This document shows positions 1-8,415 of a DNA stretch of 64,000 bases, piece after piece. Under the pieces are notes generated by a model. It saw only the letters and a program-made list of their open reading frames with translations. It was not told the DNA's origin and ran no database searches. The translations under genes and the position numbers were made by a program. This DNA comes from Bacillota bacterium (GTDB lineage Bacteria > Bacillota > Clostridia > Oscillospirales > Acutalibacteraceae), in NCBI GenBank assembly GCA_023416955.1, contig JAEZGM010000021.1:67486-131485 (forward strand). Reading direction: 5' to 3'. How positions within the stretch are numbered: the stretch's first letter is position 1; every line of letters begins with the position of its first letter.

Positions 1-233
1 CCAACCTCCTGTCTCACTTCAGGATGCTCTGTGCAGCTCTTGCCAAAGATCATTGCGCTTCCGCTTGTGGGATAGATCAGGCCGAGCAGCGTTCTTATGG
101 TCGTTGATTTCCCCGCACCATTCGGACCGATAAATCCGAAAATTTCGCCTTGCTCAACATTCAGGTTTACATCAACAATGCCCCTGGATTTGCCATAGCT
201 TTTTGTAAGATTTTTTATCTCGATGACATTCAT
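1..233 (-). CDS. ABC transporter ATP-binding protein, N-terminal part only
   Basis: The first 77 codons of an ABC ATPase run off the left edge of the window. It would energise an ABC-type export or import complex at the membrane. The Walker A motif GPNGAGKS sits at residues 36-43, preceded by a typical A-loop region (SYGKSRG). The ATG at 231-233 is chosen because it opens the conserved beginning of the fold. The gene lies 66 bp downstream of the TetR-type regulator and on the same strand, so the two probably form one operon. The substrate cannot be inferred, because the signature, Walker B and any permease gene are outside the window. Confidence 0.9.
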   Translation of the reverse strand, partial: MNVIEIKNLTKSYGKSRGIVDVNLNVEQGEIFGFIGPNGAGKSTTIRTLLGLIYPTSGSAMIFGKSCTEHPEVRQEV

Positions 234-299
234 AAAAGATACCCCCATTATTTTATTGGTGAAAAACTTTTTTGGCCTGTAAACCTCTGTCCTCGCGTT

Positions 300-923
300 T
301 TATCCGAGGTACTCTTTCTTATAAAAGTTATTTTTCAGCAGGACAACACAGTCTTTGAAATCCTTATAAAGGGCGTCCAGATCCATTTGCGCAATTCCTG
401 AGGACATATTGATGTACCCATAAGTGAAATAGAGCAGCATTTTCATGACAAGCTCCGGGTCAACACCATCCTTGAATTTCGATGTGTCCATCCCTTCACA
501 GGCAATTCTGTTTCGGAAGACTTCGCCATTCTCACTGGCAAAGAGAGTTTGTATATCGTTCTTCACTTCAGCATCTTTTTCAAAATAAATGCTGTTGATA
601 AACGAAGGAATGGTCGGGTGCTTTTTCATGACGGATATCTCAATGTCTGTCGCAAGCATGATTCTGTCAAAAAAGTCGGTTGTACTGTCGTCAAAGTTTT
701 TGTTGACTTCATCCATAAGTGTATGACCGCATAACTCAATCAGGTAGAGGTACAGCGCTTTTTTAGTCCCAAAGTAGTGGAATACCATCGCTTTGGAAAT
801 CCCCGCGGCTGCGGCTATGTCGCTTACAGATGTTTTTTTATAGCCATTGATTCCAAAGACGGAAAGCGCAGCGTCAAGGATAGAGTTTTGTTTTTCGGAG
901 GGCAAGTTGAAAAACTTATCCAA
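300..923 (-). CDS. TetR/AcrR-family transcriptional regulator
   Basis: A 207-residue TetR-type repressor. The N-terminal HTH covers about residues 8-55 (ISKAMVFHYFGTKKAL is the recognition-helix region), followed by a helical ligand-binding domain typical of the family. The frame is open upstream to 1100, but the TTG at 921-923 is preferred: a GAGGTG ribosome site precedes it by six bases, and the longer form would translate through the promoter and operators. The adjoining ABC ATPase gene suggests control of an efflux or lantibiotic-type transporter. Two 12-13 bp palindromes in the promoter point to autorepression. The ligand is unknown. Confidence 0.9.
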   Translation of the reverse strand: MDKFFNLPSEKQNSILDAALSVFGINGYKKTSVSDIAAAAGISKAMVFHYFGTKKALYLYLIELCGHTLMDEVNKNFDDSTTDFFDRIMLATDIEISVMKKHPTIPSFINSIYFEKDAEVKNDIQTLFASENGEVFRNRIACEGMDTSKFKDGVDPELVMKMLLYFTYGYINMSSGIAQMDLDALYKDFKDCVVLLKNNFYKKEYLG

Positions 924-946
924 AGATTTCACCTCGTTAATAAATA

Positions 947-995
947 AACCGAATCGGTTCATACAGATAGTAGCACTGTAAACCGATTCGGTCAA
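947..995 (-). promoter_or_regulatory. Promoter with two TetR operator palindromes
   Basis: Read on the minus strand, TTGACC (990-995) and TACTAT (967-972) are separated by exactly 17 bp. The palindrome ACCGAATCGGTT occurs twice with one central variation: at 981-992, overlapping the -35 and spacer, and at 947-959, just downstream of the -10. The two centres are about 34 bp apart. This layout fits autorepression by the adjacent TetR protein. Confidence 0.75.
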
Positions 996-1200
996 TAGAT
1001 TTAAAATATTTATATTTTGTATGCTTCTTGAGCTATGTAAAATCAGAATTTCCAGACGAAATATCCCCGTTTTTCCAAACGACTGAACGATAAACGTCAC
1101 TGCCTAAATACATATATATTTTTACAATGCTGCTCATATATGACGTTCAAAGGGTCCTTTAACCTTCGGGCTATACCATAACGCGTGGATGAATTGACTT

Positions 1201-1419
1201 CTATATTTTCTTTTTGAAAGCCCCTAAAGCAACACCTAAACATAAGCCTACAGATATCCCTATAGCAAGCTGGTTAAAAATAACTCCAAAAGCTACCCCC
1301 AGGCATAAACCTAAGGGCAAAGTGCTCTCAATATTGTTTTTATCATTTTTTTTCTGGCTGGTGGGAAGGTTGGTTTTATCTTCGCTGCTTTTTTCGTGTT
1401 GATTCGGATTTTCAGACAT
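1201..1419 (-). CDS. Small glycine-zipper membrane protein
   Basis: A 72-residue protein with a hydrophilic, Lys/Glu/Asn-rich N-terminal third, then two similar hydrophobic Gly-rich segments (LGLCLGVAFGVIF and VGLCLGVALGAF) separated by NQLAIGI. The near-repeat of LCLGVAxG suggests two short membrane helices packing through small residues. A good ribosome site (GGAGGAAAT) precedes the ATG. It ends in a Lys-rich tail. No family is recognised beyond a glycine-zipper-like pattern, so function is unknown. It is isolated between AT-rich spacers, and no operon partner is evident. Confidence 0.7.
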   Translation of the reverse strand: MSENPNQHEKSSEDKTNLPTSQKKNDKNNIESTLPLGLCLGVAFGVIFNQLAIGISVGLCLGVALGAFKKKI

Positions 1420-1799
1420 TTTATTTCCTCCAACATGCTAAACATCTGTCTTATGTGAAATTAGGAAAGATTCCCAAACTTTGCATTATTATTTTACATT
1501 ACAGATTTATGCTTTACAACGATTTTATCAAATCATAATCAAGTGGATATCGATTCGTACTGTTTATTTTCCGAAATAGATGTATTCGACTTCATAATTT
1601 CATACAGAGTACAGAGCAATGGAGATATTTACTGCAAGCTGAATTCGATTGGCTGTTGGGGATGTCAACTTAAAAAAGTATTATTCCATAGGGCTACATG
1701 AGCTTGCTCAAAAACAAGGCTCACTATTTCTCCAAACATTTCATTGCCTATCTTTTTCTTGTTTTTAGTCATATGATTTCATATGACTTTCCTCTTTCC
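1420..1799. other. 380-bp intergenic stretch without a recognisable gene
   Basis: AT-rich DNA with no convincing coding frame. The only structure seen is a compact 20-bp palindrome at 1768-1787 (arms GTCATATGA/TCATATGAC around TT), just downstream of the lipoprotein gene stop. It has no T-run on the minus strand, so it is a weak terminator candidate and may be a protein-binding site. Confidence 0.4.
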
Positions 1800-2417
1800 T
1801 CAAAGTCCGGTTTTTATCCGTAACAAAATATCAATTTCCTTACTTAACCACTTTCCATAGTCAGGCAATACAGTGATATTCCATTCGGATTCTTTTTTCG
1901 GGTTTTGTATGCAAAACACAGCGTCAGAGGAGTTGTTTGGATCTAAATAAAGTATAATATCTTCATGCTTTATTGCATTTTGACCTTCTTCAGGGATATA
2001 TGGGTCATATACTAAGCGAATCCATGTATAATTACCATTGGTTTTACAGTGATTATTGACTGCATTATTAATTTCATTTATCATTGGCACTTCCGAAATG
2101 TCTTTGTCTATACCTGAATTCTGAATTCCAGCCCCACCCCGTGGAACAATCCATAATAAATCTTCTATATCCCGAATGATTCCTGCATTGTCTATTTGAA
2201 TATTTTCAAAAGTAAAACAATCGGAACCTCTTTGTACGATTATTTCTTTACATTGATTTTGCTGATCTTCGGTATTTATATTTTGGGTATTAACGTACTC
2301 ATTGGAAGAAGGCTTATTTGCGAGAGCATTGGAATTATGATTGTCTTGCTCGGAACAGCCGATAATTGCTAACATGAAACAAATAACTGATACATAAATA
2401 AATAATCTTTTTTTCAT
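1800..2417 (-). CDS. Putative lipoprotein of unknown function
   Basis: A 205-residue secreted protein. The N-terminus has a Lys/Arg start, a hydrophobic core and a lipobox ending in IIGC at residues 18-21, so it is predicted to be lipid-anchored to the outer face of the membrane. A low-complexity Asn/Gln/Ser linker follows to about residue 55, then a globular domain with several Asp/Glu/Trp positions. No conserved domain is recognised. The next gene upstream (2482-3324) is also membrane-anchored and on the same strand 64 bp away, so the two may be co-transcribed. Confidence 0.75.
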   Translation of the reverse strand: MKKRLFIYVSVICFMLAIIGCSEQDNHNSNALANKPSSNEYVNTQNINTEDQQNQCKEIIVQRGSDCFTFENIQIDNAGIIRDIEDLLWIVPRGGAGIQNSGIDKDISEVPMINEINNAVNNHCKTNGNYTWIRLVYDPYIPEEGQNAIKHEDIILYLDPNNSSDAVFCIQNPKKESEWNITVLPDYGKWLSKEIDILLRIKTGL

Positions 2418-2481
2418 TGCATTCTCCTTTTTGGATCAAATTAACTGACTATAACACCCTGAATTGAGATAAATTAAAAAA

Positions 2482-3324
2482 TTACCGGTTACCGATACGA
2501 TGTTTCCATGCTTCCTCCGAAAATGTCTTGCTTTTTGGATTATTGAAAGGATTCGGCATGGATGCTGATGTTTGGCATACGGGGTAAGTGGCCACTTTCT
2601 GGGTGATTCCCTTCACGTAGGGTGGAATATTCGGAGATTGACTCGGGTCAAACGGTGGAGCGAAGGCCAGTGAACGAATTTCATCACTGCTTTCCGCTAC
2701 GAGATTCCCAGTTTGCAAATCAATGGGCATTACGGTATAAGACATTGAATTTCGAACAAATACAACCATCGGCCCACAAAAACTTACCAAAGTATCAAAT
2801 GGGTCAACGGCGGTAATATAGACTTTTCTCCCAGTCTTTAACGCAACATAAGACCAGCCTGATTGGTAAGCACTCTCTGAAAAGTCAAAATAGGATTCCA
2901 GAATAAACGTTTTATCCTGTACCGCGCCTTTCCAGCATTGTGTTATTGTAAAGTCTTTGACTGGTGGCGATTGTAAGTTATCAGGATCGATATGCGCGTA
3001 GTCATCCGGTATAACAGACGGCTCGTTCCATGCCGGGCTGACCTCCGTTACGGTTCCATCAAATGCCGGCTTGGGGTATTGGGTGGCAGATGGAAGCTGA
3101 ATTGGGAGGGATTTCTCAATATGCATTTGATCAAATCCCGATACAGTTATATCGCTGAGAGAAAACACATTTGAACCGCTGACCGCGTCCCTCCCTGCCA
3201 AAGGTGAGGACTTTTTTGTGCCGTTCACCATAAGAATAAAAGCCGTAATTGCGCCGCCAACGCAGAGCAGCGCTATCGAAAGAATCTTTATACTGTTGCG
3301 TTTGTTTTTTGCCTTAATCATCAC
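2482..3324 (-). CDS. Membrane-anchored protein of unknown function
   Basis: A 280-residue protein with a basic N-terminus and one membrane segment at about residues 13-33, followed by a large extracytoplasmic part. The exported portion is rich in Pro, Ser and aromatic residues with beta-strand character (for example WSYVALKTGRKVYITAVDPF). No catalytic motif or known domain is recognised. It precedes the lipoprotein gene on the same strand. The two may form an envelope-associated pair, but that is inferred only from position and topology. Confidence 0.7.
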   Translation of the reverse strand: MMIKAKNKRNSIKILSIALLCVGGAITAFILMVNGTKKSSPLAGRDAVSGSNVFSLSDITVSGFDQMHIEKSLPIQLPSATQYPKPAFDGTVTEVSPAWNEPSVIPDDYAHIDPDNLQSPPVKDFTITQCWKGAVQDKTFILESYFDFSESAYQSGWSYVALKTGRKVYITAVDPFDTLVSFCGPMVVFVRNSMSYTVMPIDLQTGNLVAESSDEIRSLAFAPPFDPSQSPNIPPYVKGITQKVATYPVCQTSASMPNPFNNPKSKTFSEEAWKHRIGNR

Positions 3325-3557
3325 ACTTCCAACCTTTCCTTCAAATTGAATTTATGCCCACATATGGTCGCAGCCGAGGTTAATGCCTTATCATCAGCTT
3401 TGAAAGCTACCTTAAAGGTCAAGGGACTTCACCGAAAACAGAAAAAATGCAAGTATTAACTGCCTCTGCACATCTTTTTAAACGAAGTTTTAAAAGCAAA
3501 AATATACACATATGATATTATACAGTTAAATAGAGCGTAATGGTAGGTACTTGTCAA

Positions 3558-4940
3558 ATGAAACATATAAATGTAAAAAAGGTTTTAATAGGTGAGGTCA
3601 CTGGAAACATTTTATCTGTAGTCGTTTCAATCGCACTGGTATATTTGCTGATTTCGTTGTACTTTTGCAATCACTTCTTTTTCAATACAGAAATAAATGG
3701 GGTGAATGTTTCATTAAAAGCGCATGCTACTGCGGGCCAATTGATAAGAGATTATATTAAGGACTATGACTTGCAGTTAGCGGAAAAAAATAGTGAATCA
3801 GAGGAAATATCAGGGCAGGACATTGATTTGCAATATAATGAAAATGTAAATCCTGAAATTTATCAAAGCTCATTTAATTGGATCGGCTCCTTATTCAAAG
3901 ACCAAAAATATTATATAAATGACTTATATAGTTATAATAAAGAGCTTTTAGAAAACAAAATAGATAACTTAAACTGTGTAAATGCTGCTATCGAGCCAAA
4001 GAATGTGAGCTTTCAATATTTAAATGGCTCCTATGAGATGATTAAAGAGGTATATGGAAATACAATTATGAAAGATAAATTGGTCGAAGCCGTAAAAATA
4101 AGTATTGAAAAAGGAGAAACAAATTTAGATTTAGAAGGAAGCAACTGTTACAAAAATCCTGAGTACACTTCAGACTCTTACAAAGCTGACAGAACAAAAA
4201 ACCTCTTAAATAAGTATGTATCAACAAATATCACCTATGGATTCGGTACTCAAAATGAAATATTGGATGGTAGTACAATTAATAAATGGCTTAGCGTTGA
4301 TGAAGATTTAGAAGTTGTAATAGACAAAACGGCAATTATAAAATATATAAAGGAATTGAGCGGAAAATATGATACTGTCGGAATAGCAAGAGAATTTAAA
4401 ACATCTACGGGGAAAACAATTTTGGTTAAAGGAGGGCTTTATGGATGGAAAATCGATCAGGGTACTGAATCGCAGGCATTATTTAAAAATATAACGCGTG
4501 GTGAAACGATTAAAAAAGATCCGGTATATAATCAAAAGGCGCTATTCAGGGGAGAAAATGAAATCGGTAATACCTATCTGGAAATCAGCATAACAAAACA
4601 GTATGTATGGTTTTATAAGGATGGAAGGCTCATAACTGATGGCGCCGTTGTGACTGGAAATCCCAATAGAGGATGGTCTACTGTAACTGGAACATATATG
4701 CTCAATTATAAGCAAAAAGGCGCGACTTTAAGCGGCCCTGGTTATACAACCGGTGTTACTTACTGGATGCCTTTTTACGGAAATATAGGAATACATGACG
4801 CCAGTTGGAGAGCTGTTTTCGGAGGGGGAATATATAAAAGAAATGGAACTCATGGATGCGTAAATGCACCTTTCTACTTAGCGAAAACAATTTTTGAAAA
4901 TATAACAGAAGGAGACCCCATTATTTGTTATGAGGAGTAA
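3558..4940 (+). CDS. L,D-transpeptidase (YkuD domain) with peptidoglycan-binding repeats
   Basis: A 460-residue membrane-anchored cell-wall enzyme. One transmembrane helix lies at about residues 12-40. The middle carries the putative peptidoglycan-binding modules usual in clostridial homologues. The C-terminal YkuD domain starts near residue 335 and contains IHDASWR and the catalytic GTHGCVNAP motif, with Cys as nucleophile. The enzyme forms 3-3 cross-links between meso-diaminopimelate residues, or attaches proteins to peptidoglycan. The internal ATG at 3558 is preferred over 3540 because it starts the basic pre-helix segment; neither has a strong ribosome site. It stands alone between oppositely oriented genes. 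Confidence 0.88.
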   Translation: MKHINVKKVLIGEVTGNILSVVVSIALVYLLISLYFCNHFFFNTEINGVNVSLKAHATAGQLIRDYIKDYDLQLAEKNSESEEISGQDIDLQYNENVNPEIYQSSFNWIGSLFKDQKYYINDLYSYNKELLENKIDNLNCVNAAIEPKNVSFQYLNGSYEMIKEVYGNTIMKDKLVEAVKISIEKGETNLDLEGSNCYKNPEYTSDSYKADRTKNLLNKYVSTNITYGFGTQNEILDGSTINKWLSVDEDLEVVIDKTAIIKYIKELSGKYDTVGIAREFKTSTGKTILVKGGLYGWKIDQGTESQALFKNITRGETIKKDPVYNQKALFRGENEIGNTYLEISITKQYVWFYKDGRLITDGAVVTGNPNRGWSTVTGTYMLNYKQKGATLSGPGYTTGVTYWMPFYGNIGIHDASWRAVFGGGIYKRNGTHGCVNAPFYLAKTIFENITEGDPIICYEE

Positions 4941-5032
4941 TGAAATAACTTTTGAAGCTCAGTGATCTGCTTTACAAATAGTCCAAAGAGTGCTCCAACT
5001 GTACGGATGATTGTAATCTGCCCTAAGACTTA

Positions 5033-5650
5033 TTATTGTCTATAATCTAAGCGCAGTAGTCTTTTCCCGTTGGGTAATGATTTTTCTTCTTTGTAGACTA
5101 ATCCATATCCAATCGCCTGCATAGATTTCAACAACCCCTGCTCATCAATTTGATAATGAACTGTATCTAAGCTATCAAACACATGGAGATATGGCGAGTT
5201 TGAGACAAAACTCGAATCAGTATTAATTTGAATTGCACAGGATACATAGAGCGGATTTACTTGACGGACAACTCGTTGAAAATTAATATAACCAATATAT
5301 TCAATCAGTAAATTCGCAATAACAATATCTGCTTCAGGCAAAATGTCATTCTTTTTTTGAAGGTCAGCTTGAATTGGAATAAAAGTTTGCCCTAATTCTG
5401 GATAACGTTTAACGCATTCTTTTAAGTATACATCGTTAATATCCACACCATACACTTTTTGAATTCGGCTCGAATCTATATGATTCAACCCGTTTCCGCC
5501 TGCAATACCCAAAATCATAACACTTGATACATGATAACGGTAAAACTGGTCATTTATCATCCCGTTCATTACTTGCAGTTGCATTATGGAATTTGATTTC
5601 ATATGATTTTCATAATCATCTAAATTTATGTTTTTCCATGGATTTTCCAT
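5033..5650 (-). CDS. Class I SAM-dependent methyltransferase
   Basis: A 205-residue protein with the Rossmann-type methyltransferase signature. Motif I is VMILGIAGGNGL near residue 44, an acidic residue ends strand 2 (YGVDIND), and motif III/IV is EADIVIANLLIEYI near residue 107. No target-recognition domain is seen, so the substrate (small molecule, RNA or protein) is unknown. It converges on the L,D-transpeptidase gene. It has no obvious operon partner, since an upstream gap of about 180 bp separates it from a short ORF on the same strand. Confidence 0.78.
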   Translation of the reverse strand: MENPWKNINLDDYENHMKSNSIMQLQVMNGMINDQFYRYHVSSVMILGIAGGNGLNHIDSSRIQKVYGVDINDVYLKECVKRYPELGQTFIPIQADLQKKNDILPEADIVIANLLIEYIGYINFQRVVRQVNPLYVSCAIQINTDSSFVSNSPYLHVFDSLDTVHYQIDEQGLLKSMQAIGYGLVYKEEKSLPNGKRLLRLDYRQ

Positions 5651-5828
5651 TGCAAATTTTTAACTCCACTGAAGTTTTTTGGATTTCGCTAAGCCTATCT
5701 CTTTCGGTCTATTTATTCATATTAAAAAAATAAAGACCGATAGCGCTACACAAGAATATTAACGCTGATACTATAACATCACAAACATAATGGGCAGCTC
5801 GCATCAGTTTCTGAATCACCCGGTCAGC

Positions 5829-5918
5829 TCATTTTACGTATATCATCGGCGTGTATCGTATGCCATCCCCAAGCTGGAAATCCGGCACTTTGTTCATGGC
5901 AGAATCTTTGCAATACAT
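5829..5918 (-). CDS. 29-residue ORF with a strong ribosome site
   Basis: On the minus strand a perfect AGGAGG lies five bases before ATG, followed by 29 sense codons and TGA. The peptide (begins MYCKDSAMNKVPDF) has no membrane segment. It could be a small protein or the surviving start of a larger broken gene. A diverged echo of its DNA appears about 200 bp upstream at 6010-6070 (GTTCATAGCAGAA versus GTTCATGGCAGAA; AACATAATGAGCA versus AACATAATGGGCA), which suggests a decayed local duplication. The rest of 5651-6075 shows no gene. Confidence 0.35.
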   Translation of the reverse strand: MYCKDSAMNKVPDFQLGDGIRYTPMIYVK

Positions 5919-6075
5919 ACAAACCTCCTATGATCCTGTTAAATAGGACTGTGTCATAGTTTAAAAGGAAGAGGTACTGACACATTGTGCTTATAATAAG
6001 TAACCTGACCGAAACATAATGAGCAATTCGTATTTATCCCCGAATTGCTAAGTTTGTTCATAGCAGAAAAGGGAT

Positions 6076-6660
6076 CTACGTCTCAAGAATATCCAGTATC
6101 TTTTTCATGGACTTATTGTATTCATCTTCTGAAGAATTCTCAAATACTAATAAATCATCCTTGCAGGACGGATCATCAAGTCCTTTCGGGATATTGAAAT
6201 TTATCCCTGCAATATATTGATCCCAGTTGGAGAGCTTCCATGAATCCCTGTCACTGTTGCGTTGAATCATTCTTTGCTTGACCACTTCAATGTCGGTTTG
6301 CACCCATATCACAATCAATTTTGTGTTCTTTTGCCTTAGATTTTCTCTTAGGTTATCCATATAGCTTTTGTCCCGGACTTCTCTTGTAAAAGGAGCGTTA
6401 ATGAGAACTGTATCATCGTATTCCAGCGCCTCAAGCCCAAGATCGACTATGGCAGCATATTCATAATCTCTTATATTCTTTTCAAAGAAATCGGAACTCC
6501 TGTTGTACACTTCATGTGCGACAACGAAAATTTGCTTGGATAACACAATAAGAGTATCCTTATCCAGATAAACGACATGTTTCAGATTTTTAGCAAGTTG
6601 CTTGGAAATGTAAGTTTTTCCGCAGGCAGGCGGAGATGTGACAAGTATCAGCTTTTTCAT
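6076..6660 (-). CDS. P-loop nucleotide kinase (AAA_33/zeta-like)
   Basis: A 194-residue cytoplasmic protein that begins with strand LILVTS followed by a Walker A loop PPACGKT at about residues 10-16. A DKDTL segment (strand 2/acceptor region) is near residue 37, and a lid-type sequence RMIQRNSDRDSW lies near residue 130. This layout matches small-molecule or zeta-toxin-like kinases that phosphorylate a hydroxyl or carboxyl group of an unknown acceptor. No antitoxin-like gene adjoins it, so a toxin-antitoxin role is not supported. It has its own upstream region and appears monocistronic. Confidence 0.8.
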   Translation of the reverse strand: MKKLILVTSPPACGKTYISKQLAKNLKHVVYLDKDTLIVLSKQIFVVAHEVYNRSSDFFEKNIRDYEYAAIVDLGLEALEYDDTVLINAPFTREVRDKSYMDNLRENLRQKNTKLIVIWVQTDIEVVKQRMIQRNSDRDSWKLSNWDQYIAGINFNIPKGLDDPSCKDDLLVFENSSEDEYNKSMKKILDILET

Positions 6661-6802
6661 ATTAATACCTCCTCATTTTTGCAATATTCATATGATTCCT
6701 ATTTTATGAATAATTGGATATTAATTTCTTCGCAGAGTGCAAACATAATGTGAAGCCCAAACTTAAGGTGGGCATATTGTGCTCATTACGCGAAATGCAT
6801 TA

Positions 6803-7144
6803 TTATTTTCCACTGTTTATATATTCAATATATTCGTTTCCCCATTTGCCAAGGGCATCTAAAACTGCATTAAACTTTTTTCCTATTTCGCTGAGAGAAT
6901 ATTCTACTTTGGGAGGAATCTGTGAATACTCTATTCTTATAATGAGGCCCTCCTCTTCCAAGCATTTTAGTTGCCTTGACAAAGTTGTATGGGTCATTTC
7001 TTCCGGCATTTTCCTTAGCAACTCGTTAAAACGTATTGCCGGCTGCTGTGATAGTAAATACATAATGTATATCGACCATTTACCGGTCAGTACTTTCTGT
7101 GAAGTCACATATGGGCATTTTCCGAACAGTTCTTTTTTTGCCAT
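6803..7144 (-). CDS. HxlR-family transcriptional regulator
   Basis: A 113-residue winged-helix regulator. The family signature is present: a CPYVTSQKVLTGKWS segment near residues 10-24, followed by FNELLRKMPEEMTHTTLSRQL, which contains the recognition helix, and a wing (EEEGLIIRIEYSQIPPKVEYSLS). The ATG at 7144 is chosen over an upstream in-frame start because it opens the conserved region and follows GAAGAAGG. HxlR proteins often sense redox or electrophile stress through N-terminal cysteines; one Cys is present at position 10. It is divergent from the flavin-binding protein gene and probably controls it. Confidence 0.88.
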   Translation of the reverse strand: MAKKELFGKCPYVTSQKVLTGKWSIYIMYLLSQQPAIRFNELLRKMPEEMTHTTLSRQLKCLEEEGLIIRIEYSQIPPKVEYSLSEIGKKFNAVLDALGKWGNEYIEYINSGK

Positions 7145-7185
7145 CTCGGTACCTTCTTCAATAGTGGTATCATAAAATATCGTAC

Positions 7186-7213
7186 TTGATTTTATTATCT
7201 TACAATATATAAT
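7186..7213 (+). promoter_or_regulatory. Promoter of the PNPOx-fold gene in the divergent HxlR region
   Basis: TTGATT (7186-7191) and TATAAT (7208-7213) are separated by 16 bp and point toward the gene at 7261. The short shared interval with the divergent HxlR gene, about 115 bp, makes this a likely site of HxlR control. No clear palindrome was identified. Confidence 0.55.
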
Positions 7214-7260
7214 GATCTTATAATCAAGGATAACATAATATTTGATAAGGAGCAACCATT

Positions 7261-7656
7261 ATGAACGAAGTTTTAGAATTTTTAAAGTCCTGCGGAACCT
7301 TTTATTTAGCAACCAATGAAGGAGACCAACCCCATGTGCGCCCTTTTGGAGCGGTTTGCGAATTTGAGGGAAAACTGTATTTTGTTACAAACAATCAGAA
7401 AAAAGTCTACGCGCAGATATTGAACAATGCCAACATAGAGATCTGTGGGATGAGCAAGGGCGCATGGCTTCGTGTCGAGGGTAAGGGTATTCACGACGAT
7501 CGTCGCGAAGCTCGCCAAGCTATGATGGATGCAAATACCTCCGTTTTAAGTAGTATGTATACTGTAGACGACAACCTCATGGAAGTAATGTATCTGAAAG
7601 ACGCAACGGCAACGTTTTATTCCTTTAGTTCCGAACCCAGAATGGTCAGTTTTTAA
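7261..7656 (+). CDS. Pyridoxamine 5'-phosphate oxidase-fold (split-barrel) protein
   Basis: A 131-residue cytoplasmic flavin-type split-barrel protein. The motif TFYLATNEGDQPHVRPFGAV at residues 13-32 and KLYFVTNNQKKVYAQI near 39-54 are characteristic of the PNPOx-like family. The members bind FMN or a similar cofactor and usually act as small reductases or oxidases. The length matches the small family members rather than true PdxH (about 210 residues), so vitamin B6 synthesis is unlikely. AAGGAG precedes the ATG by ten bases. The divergent HxlR regulator suggests induction by an electrophile or redox signal. Confidence 0.88.
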   Translation: MNEVLEFLKSCGTFYLATNEGDQPHVRPFGAVCEFEGKLYFVTNNQKKVYAQILNNANIEICGMSKGAWLRVEGKGIHDDRREARQAMMDANTSVLSSMYTVDDNLMEVMYLKDATATFYSFSSEPRMVSF

Positions 7657-7706
7657 GACCAAGGAAGATTCGGGTATCAGTTAGGTCTTTCGTGTAATCT
7701 GTATAC

Positions 7707-7742
7707 AAAAGCAGGTAGGTACGTGTTTACCTACCTGCTTTT
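7707..7742 (+). terminator. Rho-independent terminator after the PNPOx-fold gene
   Basis: Perfect 15-bp stem (arm GCAGGTAGGTA at 7711-7721 extended by AAAA/TTTT) around a six-base loop, ending in TTTT. Confidence 0.85.
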
Positions 7743-8027
7743 GCGTGGCGCTCCGCTAATATAAATAGTCAGATCGTATTTACAATACATTAATGATAAA
7801 TCCAATGTTACCGCCATCAATGCACTTCATACGTCGCAATCGTAAACCATGTCTCAAATTTTCCTAAAGAAGCTGTCAGATTAATGTTTTATCTACAGAA
7901 ATTCCGCATAATTAATGTGAAGGACTACACTCTGTAAATCCGCTTGCAACTGGTTTAGAGAAGCCTATGTGGTACTACTGAATTTGGAGATTTCTGTTGT
8001 AAAAAGTTAATACCCGATAAGCCTCTG

Positions 8028-8231
8028 CTATAGTCTTAATCCTACCCTTGAAATTTTGCAGATGATATAAAGCCCATTAGCATTCTTTGGGGCAATGAGC
8101 GCCATTTCCTCATAATACGAAAAAGCGGATGTAAGCTTTGGGTGATCAAATTCCGTATAAGCAAAGGCATAATTCGAATTTCCATTGGATGCAACCTCTA
8201 TGAGTTTGGACTGAAGATTTGTGGAAACCAA
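8028..8231 (-). pseudogene. Possible gene remnant downstream of the LacI-type gene
   Basis: A 67-codon open stretch on the minus strand with protein-like composition (FAYTEFDHPKLTSAFSYYEE) but no ribosome site and no recognised family. The flanking DNA (7743-8027 and 8232-8321) shows no intact gene. I read this as the remains of a larger coding sequence, but chance cannot be excluded. Confidence 0.25.
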
Positions 8232-8321
8232 AAAAGATGGTTCGCACGATTAAGTACTTTGCGAATCTCTGATAAGAAGATAGAAGCGTAAAGGCATAGG
8301 CTTTAGTCGGTTTAAAATAGA

Positions 8322-8357
8322 AAAAGGGGCCAGAGCCCACGGACTCTGGCCCCTTTT
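8322..8357 (-). terminator. Terminator of the LacI-type regulator gene
   Basis: Perfect 14-bp stem (arm AAAAGGGGCCAGAG) around an eight-base loop. On the minus strand it is followed by a T-run, so it ends transcription from the gene at 8416-9450. Confidence 0.85.
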
Positions 8358-8415
8358 CTGTCAGCAATTTGCTGTTATGGCCTTTCGCGTTTAAGTATAA
8401 GGCTCACTGCATATT

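Noticed and set aside
6076..6660. Zeta-type toxin of a toxin-antitoxin pair
   Set aside because: The P-loop kinase has no small antitoxin gene beside it, so only the kinase fold is claimed.
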